Origin: CAVSWN01 sp046728115
GTDB lineage: Bacteria; Acidobacteriota; Vicinamibacteria; Vicinamibacterales; CAVVIG01
Assembly (NCBI GenBank): GCA_046728115.1
Contig: JBKPDW010000526.1
Span: 1 to 18,160 of the forward strand
DNA: 18,160 bases
Reading direction: 5' to 3'
In this document: piece by piece, positions 7,240-14,210 of the stretch
Layout of the letters: the number at the start of each line of letters is the position of its first letter
Position numbering within the stretch: the first letter of the stretch is position 1
Position numbers and translations under genes: made by a program
Notes under the pieces: generated by a model
The model's database searches: none
Seen by the model: only the letters and a program-made list of their open reading frames with translations
Told to the model about the DNA's origin: nothing

Positions 7240-8889
7240 TCATTGTGTGATCGTCCGGACAATCGGGCCCTTCGGACGTCCGTCGCCGTTAGCGATCTCC
7301 CAGCTCACCTGATGCACCAGCCGCGCGATCTTTTCCATCTTCACGTAGTTGACCTTTTCCGGACGGTCGTACTGCGTGTGATAGTCGGGATGCAGGCCGG
7401 TGATGAATCCCATCGCCGGCACACCGCGCTGCAGGAACGGCCACTGATCGCTTCGCCGCAGGAGGTTCGAGCTGTTGTTGTCGTATCGCTTCTTCAGCTC
7501 CAGTCCGATTCCCTCGTTTGCCTTCTCGACGATGGCCGTGATGTCGGGTACCTTCGTGAACGCCATCAGGTTCAGCGCATTGCTGTTCGACTCGGCCGTC
7601 CGAACCTCGAGTCCTGTGAAGCGCTGGCCACCACCAACCGGGATCTCTTCGTTGCGTCCGATCATGTCCATGTTCAAGACAGCGACGATGCTCCCGAGCG
7701 GAGCCAGCGGCTGCTCGGTGTATGCCCACGCGCCCAGCAGCCCGCGCTCTTCGGAGTTCCAGGCGGCGAACAGCACCGACCGTTTCGGGCGATGGCCGTC
7801 CTTCGCGGCCAGCGCGTAGGCTTCGGCGATCTCGAGCAGTGCGACGGTTCCCGACCCGTTGTCGTCCGCGCCGTTGAAGATCTGCGTCGCGTCGGCGCCG
7901 TTGTGATCGAAGTGAGCCGACACGATCACCCACTCGTTTTTCAGCCGCGGATCGCTCCCTTCGAGCAGGCCGACCACGTTGCGATCGGGGACGAGATGCC
8001 GATCGACCGCGGTGTGAAGTTCGACGCGTGCGCCGGGGAGCAGCAGCGGCGTGAAGCCGCGTACTGTTTCTGCCGCGCGCGACAGATCCTCCAATGATTT
8101 GCCCGATCCGGCGACGAGCGACGCCGCCAGCGCAGGGGATATCTGCGCCGCCGGAATGTGAATGCGATCCGCCCACGTCGCAAGGGTGTACGCCAGAATC
8201 CGCGGCGGCTTGTCGGGCCAGGCGTTCCGCGCGGCTGCTTCGAAGTTCGCGACGCCGGGGTGATTGTGCACGTCGCTCACGAAGAGAATCGCCAGCGCCC
8301 CCTTTTCCTGCGCGGCGAGCGCCTTGCGCCAGGGCGTTGAATGTTCGGAGGTCACGACGCCGTCGAAGGGACTGTTCGGATCGCGCTCGCCCGGTTCATG
8401 ATCGATCGCCAGGACGATCTTGCCCTTAACATCGCCCTTGTAGTCGTCGAACTGCAGATTCGGCGCGCTGATGCCGAAGCCCACATACACGACTGGCGCG
8501 ACGACGTGGGCGCTCGCGCCGAAGCGCTGAGGGTAGAACTCCTGGCCGGATTTCAAATGCCGGGTCGCGGCGTCGCCGACGATGACGTCGAGCGCGTTGC
8601 CGTCTCCCAGCGTGGCAGTCATCAGGTTGTAGTTCTGAAAATAGGACGCGTTCGGCGCGGCGGGCTTGAGGCCCATACGCTCGAATCGCGATCGGATGTA
8701 GTCGCCCGTTGCGCGATTCTCGTCGGTATCCGTCAGCCTGCCACGCATCGCGTCGCCGGCCAGGAAGAACAGGTCCGCCCGCACGTGCTCTTCGAGGATC
8801 GAATCGTTGTGCGGCGCGCGCTCCTGCGCGCTCAGTGTGGTGACCAGGAGTCCGATTGTGACGGCGACGCCGCGAAGATGTTTCGTCAT
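7240..8889 (-). CDS. M28 family zinc metallopeptidase (second paralogue)
   Basis: 549 residues from the ATG at 8889, chosen because GAGG lies five bases ahead and a Sec signal (MTKHLRGVAVTIGLLVTTLSA) follows. The frame stays open further upstream to 9105, but that stretch runs through a dispersed repeat and is not protein-like. Domains: signal 1-21, N-terminal segment to about 120, PA-like insert about 120-290, catalytic part 300-530. Metal ligands and base read as H326 (SAHFDH), D343 (GADDNGSG), E380/E381 (NSEERGLLG), D408 (NMD) and H504 (DYHTQYD). It should be an active exported aminopeptidase. It shares layout with the M28 product at 1-1665 (PA insert, GLxPxxxxxxYxQ near the N-terminus, LEGSDP before the first zinc ligand) but is clearly diverged. 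It lies between the hydrolase and the DUF2569-like gene on the same strand, with gaps of 222 and 130 bp. Confidence 0.94.
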   Translation of the reverse strand: MTKHLRGVAVTIGLLVTTLSAQERAPHNDSILEEHVRADLFFLAGDAMRGRLTDTDENRATGDYIRSRFERMGLKPAAPNASYFQNYNLMTATLGDGNALDVIVGDAATRHLKSGQEFYPQRFGASAHVVAPVVYVGFGISAPNLQFDDYKGDVKGKIVLAIDHEPGERDPNSPFDGVVTSEHSTPWRKALAAQEKGALAILFVSDVHNHPGVANFEAAARNAWPDKPPRILAYTLATWADRIHIPAAQISPALAASLVAGSGKSLEDLSRAAETVRGFTPLLLPGARVELHTAVDRHLVPDRNVVGLLEGSDPRLKNEWVIVSAHFDHNGADATQIFNGADDNGSGTVALLEIAEAYALAAKDGHRPKRSVLFAAWNSEERGLLGAWAYTEQPLAPLGSIVAVLNMDMIGRNEEIPVGGGQRFTGLEVRTAESNSNALNLMAFTKVPDITAIVEKANEGIGLELKKRYDNNSSNLLRRSDQWPFLQRGVPAMGFITGLHPDYHTQYDRPEKVNYVKMEKIARLVHQVSWEIANGDGRPKGPIVRTITQ

Positions 8890-8910
8890 GAGGGCCTCGT
8901 CATGGGTTCG

Positions 8911-8975
8911 CGAGAGAAGCTTAAACCACAGACGACACGGGACGACACAGAGAACGCGAAGGAACACGGAGCCGG
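8911..8975 (+). repeat. dispersed intergenic repeat, copy B
   Basis: The core CGAGAGAAGCTTAAACCACA and following GACGACAC (8911-8938) match copy A at 7068-7094 with few differences. The rest (GACGACACAGAGAACGCGAA, GGAACACGGAG) belongs to the same word family. It lies 21 bases upstream of the M28 start codon, in what would be the promoter or leader. Confidence 0.6.
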
Positions 8976-9019
8976 AATCGCGGCGCGCGAAGCGGCCTCG
9001 AAGAGGGAAAGAACCGTCG

Positions 9020-9454
9020 TCAGACGGCAAAGTAGGTGTTGCGTACGCGCTTCGATCGCCACAGATAGAGCAGCCAACCTGTATACCACGCGATCCATCC
9101 GGCAAGTATCAGCGTGGCATCTCCAGGCGGGCGATTGTTCGGCACGTACGGCGTGGCGTACACAAAAATATCGGCGCCAGCCGAAAGCAGGAGTGAGGCT
9201 TGCGCTATTCCCACGGCGCCCGGCCGCCGCCGCCGCAACGCCAGACCTGCGGCAACGCCGAATGCGGTGACTGCCAGTCGGCCCAGGAGCACGAGTGCCA
9301 GCGGGAGTCCGCGTACCGACAGGGAGTTGAGCGCAGTGGACGCCATCAGGCCCTGCGCAAGCGGATGCCACAGCAGAAGCACGCGACAGAGGAGGCTCAG
9401 CCATCCCTTTACACCGACCGGACCCTCGGGACTCACCTCATTCCCGGTCTGCAT
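9020..9454 (-). CDS. DUF2569-like four-helix integral membrane protein
   Basis: 144 residues from ATG 9454; an in-frame TTG at 9463 is an alternative and neither has a clear ribosome-binding site. After VKGWL come four hydrophobic segments, roughly 17-37, 50-72, 80-100 and 113-134, separated by short loops including the positively charged RRRRP. The C-terminus LYLWRSKRVRNTYFAV carries the SKRVxxTF-type ending that, with an opening GWL and four helices, is typical of DUF2569 inner-membrane proteins. The function of that family is not known. It diverges from the SixA-type gene with start codons only nine bases apart, so the two promoters must overlap the coding ends. The fold assignment is moderate and no role can be inferred. 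Confidence 0.78.
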   Translation of the reverse strand: MQTGNEVSPEGPVGVKGWLSLLCRVLLLWHPLAQGLMASTALNSLSVRGLPLALVLLGRLAVTAFGVAAGLALRRRRPGAVGIAQASLLLSAGADIFVYATPYVPNNRPPGDATLILAGWIAWYTGWLLYLWRSKRVRNTYFAV

Positions 9455-9462
9455 GCGCGACA

Positions 9463-9921
9463 ATGGAATTACAAAGTATCGTGAAACTCTTTCTGGTACA
9501 TCACGGCGAAGCAGTGGGAGCCGAGGTCGACGCCCGGCGTCCTCTTTCGGAGCGCGGGCGCACGGCAGTCGAGCGCGTTGCGGCGGAAGCGGCGGCGCGA
9601 AACGTCAAGCCGGCCGTTGTCTGGCACAGCGGCAAACTGCGCGCCAAGCAGACGGCCGAGTCGTTCTGGCGCGCCTGCAACGCGCTTGCAGAATTCTCCG
9701 CGACGCGTGATCTCCAACCCGACGATTCGCCGCAATGGATGCGCGATCGCCTGCGTAACGAGTCACGCGACATCCTGATTACGGGTCACTTCCCGCACCT
9801 GCCGCGTCTGCTCGCGTTGCTGACAGGCGGCGCCGAAGACTTCCCGCAGCACGGAATCATTGCGCTGGAGACTGAGGACGAAGGGGAGACCTGGAAAGAA
9901 CTGTGGCGTTTGGGTGCGTAG
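9463..9921 (+). CDS. sixA: SixA-type histidine phosphatase (phosphoglycerate mutase-like), RHG to HHG variant
   Basis: 152 residues from ATG 9463. GTG 9481 is an alternative that gives VKLFLVHHGEA, nearer the usual family N-terminus; neither start has a clear ribosome-binding site. SixA proteins are small single-domain members of the histidine phosphatase superfamily that dephosphorylate phosphohistidine proteins. The phospho-acceptor is H14 in LVHHGEA, followed by RRPLSERGR, WHSGKLRAKQTAE (54-66, R60) and ITGHFPHLPRLLALL with the second histidine H109. The first-motif arginine (RHG) is replaced by H13; R60 is retained. Length and motif order match SixA. No histidine-kinase phosphorelay is encoded nearby, so the partner is unknown. 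A strong inverted repeat follows its stop, facing the convergent barrel gene. Confidence 0.87.
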   Translation: MELQSIVKLFLVHHGEAVGAEVDARRPLSERGRTAVERVAAEAAARNVKPAVVWHSGKLRAKQTAESFWRACNALAEFSATRDLQPDDSPQWMRDRLRNESRDILITGHFPHLPRLLALLTGGAEDFPQHGIIALETEDEGETWKELWRLGA

Positions 9922-9939
9922 ATGTAATGGCTGATGCCT

Positions 9940-9981
9940 GATGGCTGGATGGCTAATCGCAGGATCAGCCATCAAGCCATC
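9940..9981. terminator. inverted repeat between convergent genes (probable bidirectional terminator)
   Basis: Each arm is a tandem heptamer: GATGGCT-G-GATGGCT (9940-9954) and AGCCATC-A-AGCCATC (9967-9981), pairing over 14 of 15 positions across a 12-nt loop. It lies in the 73 bp between the stop codons of the SixA-type gene and the barrel gene, where a shared terminator is expected. There is no T-run on either side. Confidence 0.6.
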
Positions 9982-9994
9982 CAACTGCGACGCG

Positions 9995-10594
9995 TTAACG
10001 GATGACCACGCCGATGCCCGCCCGCCAGAAGTGGAAGTCGCCTTCGCTGAAATTGAGGTTGGTGAGGCTCGAGTCGTTCGAGTTGATGCTTCGCAGGTAG
10101 CGCACATCGCCACGTACACCGACGTGGTCCGAGAAGAAGCCCATCACGCCGCCGCCCAGGTTCCAGCCGAAATCGTTGGCGGACGAGCTCACATGCACGA
10201 GCGTGCCGCCATCGATCTGTCTCCGTAGCAGACCGAGACCTCCCGTCGCGAACGGACGGAAGCCGGGGCCGTGGGTGCCGCCAATTGGAATGCCGATAAT
10301 CACATTGCCCATCAGGTCGATCACGCTGTTGTCGCCGAAGTCGTTCTTCGTGCCGAAGAAGCTCGGACTCCACCCAAATCCGACTTCACCACCGATGATG
10401 CCGGCACCCATACCACCCGCGTTCACGCCGAATCCGGCACGGCCGTTGTCGAAATTGATGTTGCCATTGCTGAAGCCCGCGCCGGCGTTGGCCGCGATCC
10501 AGGGGCTCACGTATCCCTCGGCGCGCGCCTGCGTCGGCGCTCCGATCAGCGCGACCGTCGCCATCACCACGAGTCCTTTCACCACACCTCGCAT
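9995..10594 (-). CDS. outer-membrane beta-barrel protein
   Basis: 199 residues. The start is supported by AAGGAG seven bases ahead. The signal peptide MRGVVKGLVVMATVALIGAPTQARA is probably cleaved after residue 25. The mature chain has alternating glycine- and aromatic-rich beta strands (WIAANAGAGFSNGN, AGIIGGEVGFGWSPSF, FRPFATGGLGLLRR, DFGWNLGGGVMGFFS, VGVRGDVRYLRSI) and ends in FWRAGIGVVIR, as in eight-stranded OmpA/OmpW-type barrels. The YVSPWIAANAG opening followed by such strands is common in acidobacterial outer-membrane beta-barrel domain proteins. No periplasmic domain is present. Its role, whether porin-like, adhesive or structural, cannot be told from sequence. It lies 86 bp after the decarboxylase stop on the same strand, separated by a 7-bp hairpin. 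Confidence 0.88.
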   Translation of the reverse strand: MRGVVKGLVVMATVALIGAPTQARAEGYVSPWIAANAGAGFSNGNINFDNGRAGFGVNAGGMGAGIIGGEVGFGWSPSFFGTKNDFGDNSVIDLMGNVIIGIPIGGTHGPGFRPFATGGLGLLRRQIDGGTLVHVSSSANDFGWNLGGGVMGFFSDHVGVRGDVRYLRSINSNDSSLTNLNFSEGDFHFWRAGIGVVIR

Positions 10595-10612
10595 GCGTCA
10601 ACTCCTTGTTAG

Positions 10613-10636
10613 CCGGAGCGATAGCGCGAGCTCCGG
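10613..10636 (-). other. 7-bp stem-loop between decarboxylase stop and barrel-gene ribosome-binding site
   Basis: CCGGAGC (10613-10619) pairs with GCTCCGG (10630-10636) across a 10-nt loop. On the minus strand it follows the decarboxylase stop by 44 bases and ends five bases before the AAGGAG of the barrel gene. It could be a terminator or a leader structure affecting initiation; there is no U-tract. Confidence 0.45.
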
Positions 10637-10680
10637 CACTGCTCAGCGGTAACGCATGCAAGCGGCGTACCTCGAACGGA

Positions 10681-12108
10681 TCAGCCGAGATGGCACGCGC
10701 GCGAGGTCAGCAGTTCCCAGGCGCGAGCGATGTGCCGCTCGGCTGTTTCCAGATGACCAATGGCGATGCGTATCGTCAGACGGCCGTCGAGCCTCGTGTG
10801 AGACAGAAAGACTTCGCCTGTTCCGTTCACCGCGTCGATGAGCTGTTCGTTCATCCGATCGAGCTCATGCGGCGGTAGCGTCCGTGTCGCCGGATTCCAT
10901 CGGAAGCAAACCACGCTGAATGGTACCGGCGCCAGCCGCTCGAAATCCGGATGGGCATCCACCCACGTCGCAAGCTGTTGCGCCAGGCGGATGTGCTCCG
11001 CGATCCTCGAGCGAATTTCGCGCGCGCCGTACCATCGCAGGATCATCCAGAGCTTCAACGCTCGAAACCGGCGCCCGAGTTGCACGCCGGTGTCCATCAG
11101 GTTCTTCACCGGCGCGGTTTCGCTCGTGCGGAGGTACTCGGGTGTCAGCGCGAACGCCGTGCGGACGACGTCCATCCGCCTGCAGTAGAACGCCGAGAGA
11201 TCGAAGGGCGTGAACAGCCACTTGTGCGGGTTGACGACGACAGAATCGGCGCGATCGACGCCAGCGAGCACGTGCGCGTGGGACGGCAGCATGGCCGCTA
11301 CTCCGCCGTACGCGGCATCCACGTGCATCCACAAACACTCGCGCTCGCAGACGTCGGCAATCTCCGGTATCGGATCGATGCTCGTCGACGAGGTCGTGCC
11401 GACCGTCGGCATCACCGCAATAGGCAGGATGCCGTCGGCGCGGTCTGCGGCAATCGCTGCCGGCAGGGCATCGACGCGCATGCGGAACTGATCGTCGGTG
11501 GGAATTCTGCGAAGCGATTCGTGACCGAGGCCGATGGCAATCACTGCCTTGTCGATCGACGAGTGCGTCTGGTCCGAGCAGTAGACACGAAGCCGCGCCA
11601 CGTCACTCCGGCCCGCTAGGCCTCGCGCGCGCACGTCGGCCAGCGCGGCCTCGCGTGCGGCCACCATCGCGTGCAATGTCGCGATTGACGCGGTGTCGTA
11701 GATCACGCCCTCGAAGGAGTCTGGCAACCCAATGAGCTTCCGCAACCAGCCGAGTGCGACATCCTCGAGTTCCGTTGCGGCAGGCGATGTTCGCCACAGC
11801 ATCGCCTGCTGATTGAGCGCGGCCGACAGAAACTCTGCGAGCGCGCCAGGCGCGCTGCCGGTGATGGGGAAATAGGCGAGAAAACCTGGATGGTTCCAGT
11901 GCGTCAGGCCTGGAACGAGAATCCGCTCGAAGTCAGCCATGATCGCGTCAAAGGGTTCGGGATCTTCCGGCGCGTGGTCGGGCAGCGCGGCGGCGATCTC
12001 CCCTGGTTCAACGCGCGCGAGAACCGGATAGCGCTCGGAGTGCTCCAGGTAGTCGGCGATCCAGTCGACGAGTGCGTGTCCGCTGCGCCGAAATGCCTCG
12101 TGGTCCAT
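10681..12108 (-). CDS. group II PLP-dependent aromatic-L-amino-acid-type decarboxylase
   Basis: 475 residues from ATG 12108, which gives the usual family opening MDHEAFRRSGHALVDWIADYL; an in-frame ATG at 12189 adds 27 non-conserved residues. It is a cytoplasmic fold-type I enzyme removing the carboxyl group of an amino acid, most likely Tyr, DOPA or Trp, to give an amine and CO2. Landmarks are THWNHPGFLAYFP (69-81), YDTASIATLHAMVAARE (137-153), SDQTHSS with H182 stacking on PLP, MHVDAAYGG with D264, NPHKWLF with Schiff-base K296, and ALTPEYLR with Y325 in the mobile loop. Keeping this Tyr and His argues for true decarboxylation rather than aldehyde synthesis. Neither start has a ribosome-binding site; the palindrome GGGCCGGCCC (12115-12124) lies six bases before the ATG. 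Substrate preference is unresolved. Confidence 0.92.
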   Translation of the reverse strand: MDHEAFRRSGHALVDWIADYLEHSERYPVLARVEPGEIAAALPDHAPEDPEPFDAIMADFERILVPGLTHWNHPGFLAYFPITGSAPGALAEFLSAALNQQAMLWRTSPAATELEDVALGWLRKLIGLPDSFEGVIYDTASIATLHAMVAAREAALADVRARGLAGRSDVARLRVYCSDQTHSSIDKAVIAIGLGHESLRRIPTDDQFRMRVDALPAAIAADRADGILPIAVMPTVGTTSSTSIDPIPEIADVCERECLWMHVDAAYGGVAAMLPSHAHVLAGVDRADSVVVNPHKWLFTPFDLSAFYCRRMDVVRTAFALTPEYLRTSETAPVKNLMDTGVQLGRRFRALKLWMILRWYGAREIRSRIAEHIRLAQQLATWVDAHPDFERLAPVPFSVVCFRWNPATRTLPPHELDRMNEQLIDAVNGTGEVFLSHTRLDGRLTIRIAIGHLETAERHIARAWELLTSRACHLG

Positions 12109-12290
12109 GAAAACGGGCCGGCCCAGCTCGAGATCGTCGGCCCGGTAAGACCTTACACCTGCCGCCCTTGGCGGCGAGCGGCCGATCATTTGAACGGGCC
12201 CGCGAAGACCATGCCGCGCGCAAAACGTCCCAAGCCAATCCGCTGCTGCCCGTGAGGCCGACCGGATTCTCGGTGGCGGGGCGCGTCATA

Positions 12291-12319
12291 CCGTCCATCG
12301 GCTGTCTGCGAATGGACGG
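12291..12319 (-). terminator. 8-bp inverted repeat downstream of the secreted phosphatase-like gene
   Basis: CCGTCCAT (12291-12298) and ATGGACGG (12312-12319) form a perfect stem with a 13-nt loop, beginning eight bases past the stop codon on the minus strand. There is no U-tract, so it is a probable but atypical terminator. Confidence 0.5.
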
Positions 12320-12326
12320 ACGCGTG

Positions 12327-12863
12327 CTATCGCTTGTGCGAAGTTCCGTAATCGATGGCGAATTGTTTGAGTGCGTTGTTCGTCAGGCCGAGAGCGGCCG
12401 CTTCGGTCGATGCGCGGTCGACGTCCCAATGATCGACGGAGATGCGTTTGACCATCCACATCGCCGCCGCACGATTTCCGGAGCCGCAGTGAATGAACGC
12501 CGGCTCGTTGCCCTTCGTCAGCAGGGTGTCGAGAAACTTGTCAGCGACGGCTGGATCCGGCGACTGACCGTTGAAGGGAATGTTGAAATAGTTGATCCCG
12601 ACCTGCTTGGCCATTGCCTCTTCTTCTTCGACGTTGGCGTTTGGCTCGGTCGGCAGTCGGAGGTTGATGATCGACGCAAACCCCATCTTCTTCAGTTCGG
12701 GCACCGCCTTCGCATTTGTCGCGCCAGCGCAGGCGACGGTCGTTTCGAGCCGTGCGAAGTTGGTGACGCCGTCGACCGTTTCCTTGGTGACTTGCTGCGC
12801 GAGCGCCGGACCGGCGAGCGCGACGAGCATCAGTGCGGAGAACACGACATGATGAACACGCAT
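12327..12863 (-). CDS. secreted protein-tyrosine-phosphatase-like protein (Cx5R; DUF442/Blh-related)
   Basis: 178 residues with GGAG six bases before the ATG. The signal peptide MRVHHVVFSALMLVALAGPALA is followed by a phosphatase-like domain. FARLETTVACAGATNAKAVP (36-55) and MGFASIINLRLPTEPN (60-75) match the start of the DUF442/beta-lactamase-hydrolase-like phosphatase fold, and the active-site loop is FIHCGSGNRAAAMW (123-136), with nucleophile C126 and phosphate-binding R131 in HCxxGxxR form. The general-acid Asp may lie in NGQSPDPAVADKF. Small cysteine phosphatases of this type are usually cytoplasmic, so export is notable although seen in other environmental bacteria. The substrate is unknown; phosphotyrosine, sulfide-related or polysaccharide phosphate roles are all possible. 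It is a separate unit between hairpins. Confidence 0.86.
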   Translation of the reverse strand: MRVHHVVFSALMLVALAGPALAQQVTKETVDGVTNFARLETTVACAGATNAKAVPELKKMGFASIINLRLPTEPNANVEEEEAMAKQVGINYFNIPFNGQSPDPAVADKFLDTLLTKGNEPAFIHCGSGNRAAAMWMVKRISVDHWDVDRASTEAAALGLTNNALKQFAIDYGTSHKR

Positions 12864-12963
12864 AGATCACTCCATTCGGGACACAGACCCCACGCCATCT
12901 TATGACAGGGCGGGAGGGGTGGAACAATTTTCGGGCGGTACCTTCTGGAGGGGAGTCGGGTTG

Positions 12964-12983
12964 GGGGCGGGAGGTCCCGCCCC
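12964..12983 (-). terminator. strong GC hairpin just after the glycine-zipper gene
   Basis: GGGGCGGG (12964-12971) and CCCGCCCC (12976-12983) form a perfect 8-bp stem around AGGT, seven bases beyond the stop codon on the minus strand. There is no U-tract, but stem strength and placement make a terminator or 3'-end-protecting hairpin likely. Confidence 0.6.
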
Positions 12984-12990
12984 TGTCCTG

Positions 12991-14031
12991 TCAGCGTTCC
13001 TTGTCGTCCTCGCGCTCGCTCGTAATCGTTACCGGCGACAAGACCCGCACGGTCATCGTGGTGCCGGGTTGGACGACAACGGTGCTGCGGTCGCCGGCGA
13101 GGACAGCGGCTGAACCGCCGGCTGCGCCGGTCGCGGCTCCGATCGCCGCGCCTTTGCCGCCTCCGAGAATCGCGCCGAGTATGGCACCGCCGACCGCGCC
13201 GCCGCCGACTTTGGCAGCGCTCGCATTGCTCGGCGCCTGGCCGTCCCGATAAATGGTGTCGGTGCTGATGGGTACGTGTGTTCCGTCGGCGAGCACCAGC
13301 GTGTGGAAGCGGATGCCGAGACGCGCTTGCTCCTTGAACTTCCCGCCGCGCTCGACGAGCATGATCGATCCGAGCGCACGCGTGCCCGACGGAATCGCGA
13401 CGCGATCGCCAACTTTCACATCGCGCGTCACCTTCGCGTCGACTTTATCCTCGACCTTCGCTGTTTCGCTCGACAGCTTGTTCTCGATCTGGAGACCAAT
13501 CACGGAATCGGCCGGGACGACGAGATCCACGAACGTTTTCTGCGGCGGCTCGGGAGCGTGCGGCACCTCGACGACCGGACGCTCGTCGTTGCGTGGCGCA
13601 GTCGCCGTATTCTCGGACGCCGGCGGGGCCGTCGGGGGCGGCTGCGTTGCGCTGCTCGGCCAGGTGCTTGCGAGCGGCGGCGGTTCATGGCGCGCCGTCG
13701 CCGACGTTCTCTGACGCGTGCTGGTCGACACAGGCGCGCGCGACGCTTGCGCCGGCTCCGCTCGTTTGCTGGTCCGATCCGACGTCGAAGCGACGTTGGT
13801 AGTCGGCTTTGGCGCATCGCCGATGATCGCTTCGGTCTCCTGCACCGGCCGTTCGGCTGGCAGCGCGCTGCCGGCGGGGGCGGATGCCGGCGAGGTTATG
13901 GCAGCCGGTTGGGTCTGCGCCGAGGCGGGCGCCGGGACGGCGTTCTGACGCGACGCCAGATAGCCTCCTGCCGCGGCGGCAGCGATGCATGCCGTTGCCA
14001 ACCCGGCCACCGCAAGTCGATTCGAGAACAT
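12991..14031 (-). CDS. membrane-anchored glycine-zipper protein with VirB10-like layout, function unknown
   Basis: 346 residues from ATG 14031, chosen for AAGGAG nine bases ahead; the frame continues upstream to 14064 without a better start. Order of parts: a short cytoplasmic tail and one hydrophobic anchor or signal (about 7-24, ASRQ following); a long Pro/Ala/Ser/Thr-rich linker (about 30-165); a compact beta-type domain (about 167-262) with DLVVPADSVIGLQIENKLSS, VGDRVAIPSGTRALGSIM and LADGTHVPISTDTIYRDG; a glycine zipper (275-306) with GGGAVGGAILGAILGGGKG and AAIGAATGAAGG; and a short beta tail ending in charged EREDDKER. The layout recalls VirB10/TrbI periplasm-spanning proteins, but no other secretion gene is present. 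It is likely an envelope protein reaching towards the outer membrane. Only the architecture is certain. Confidence 0.82.
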   Translation of the reverse strand: MFSNRLAVAGLATACIAAAAAGGYLASRQNAVPAPASAQTQPAAITSPASAPAGSALPAERPVQETEAIIGDAPKPTTNVASTSDRTSKRAEPAQASRAPVSTSTRQRTSATARHEPPPLASTWPSSATQPPPTAPPASENTATAPRNDERPVVEVPHAPEPPQKTFVDLVVPADSVIGLQIENKLSSETAKVEDKVDAKVTRDVKVGDRVAIPSGTRALGSIMLVERGGKFKEQARLGIRFHTLVLADGTHVPISTDTIYRDGQAPSNASAAKVGGGAVGGAILGAILGGGKGAAIGAATGAAGGSAAVLAGDRSTVVVQPGTTMTVRVLSPVTITSEREDDKER

Positions 14032-14175
14032 CACGGACAACTCCTTGATTCGCATTCGGATCACGCAAGCACCGTACCCGGCTCGTCCAGGGGTTGAGGC
14101 CGCTAACCCGCTGGGAAATGAGAGTTTACTAATTCAGCTCAACCGTGCACAGTGTCCCATCCGCATGAATGTGTC

Positions 14176-14204
14176 CTGGCAGGAGAGCAATACAGGCGTA
14201 AAAT
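14176..14204 (+). promoter_or_regulatory. candidate sigma-70-type promoter for the small secreted protein gene
   Basis: CTGGCA (14176-14181; four of six to TTGACA), a 17-bp spacer, then TAAAAT (14199-14204; five of six to TATAAT). The predicted start of transcription is about 14211, the first base of the ATG, which would make the mRNA leaderless; no ribosome-binding site lies in front of that ATG. Confidence 0.45.
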
Positions 14205-14210
14205 CTCCCC

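Noticed and set aside
5921..7243. 440-residue minus-strand frame overlapping the secreted hydrolase
   Set aside because: Arginine-rich out-of-frame shadow of the hydrolase, which has the signal peptide and nucleophile motif in its own frame.
8890..9105. N-terminal extension of the second M28 protein
   Set aside because: The extension is a translation of the dispersed repeat; the start at 8889 has a ribosome-binding site and a signal peptide.
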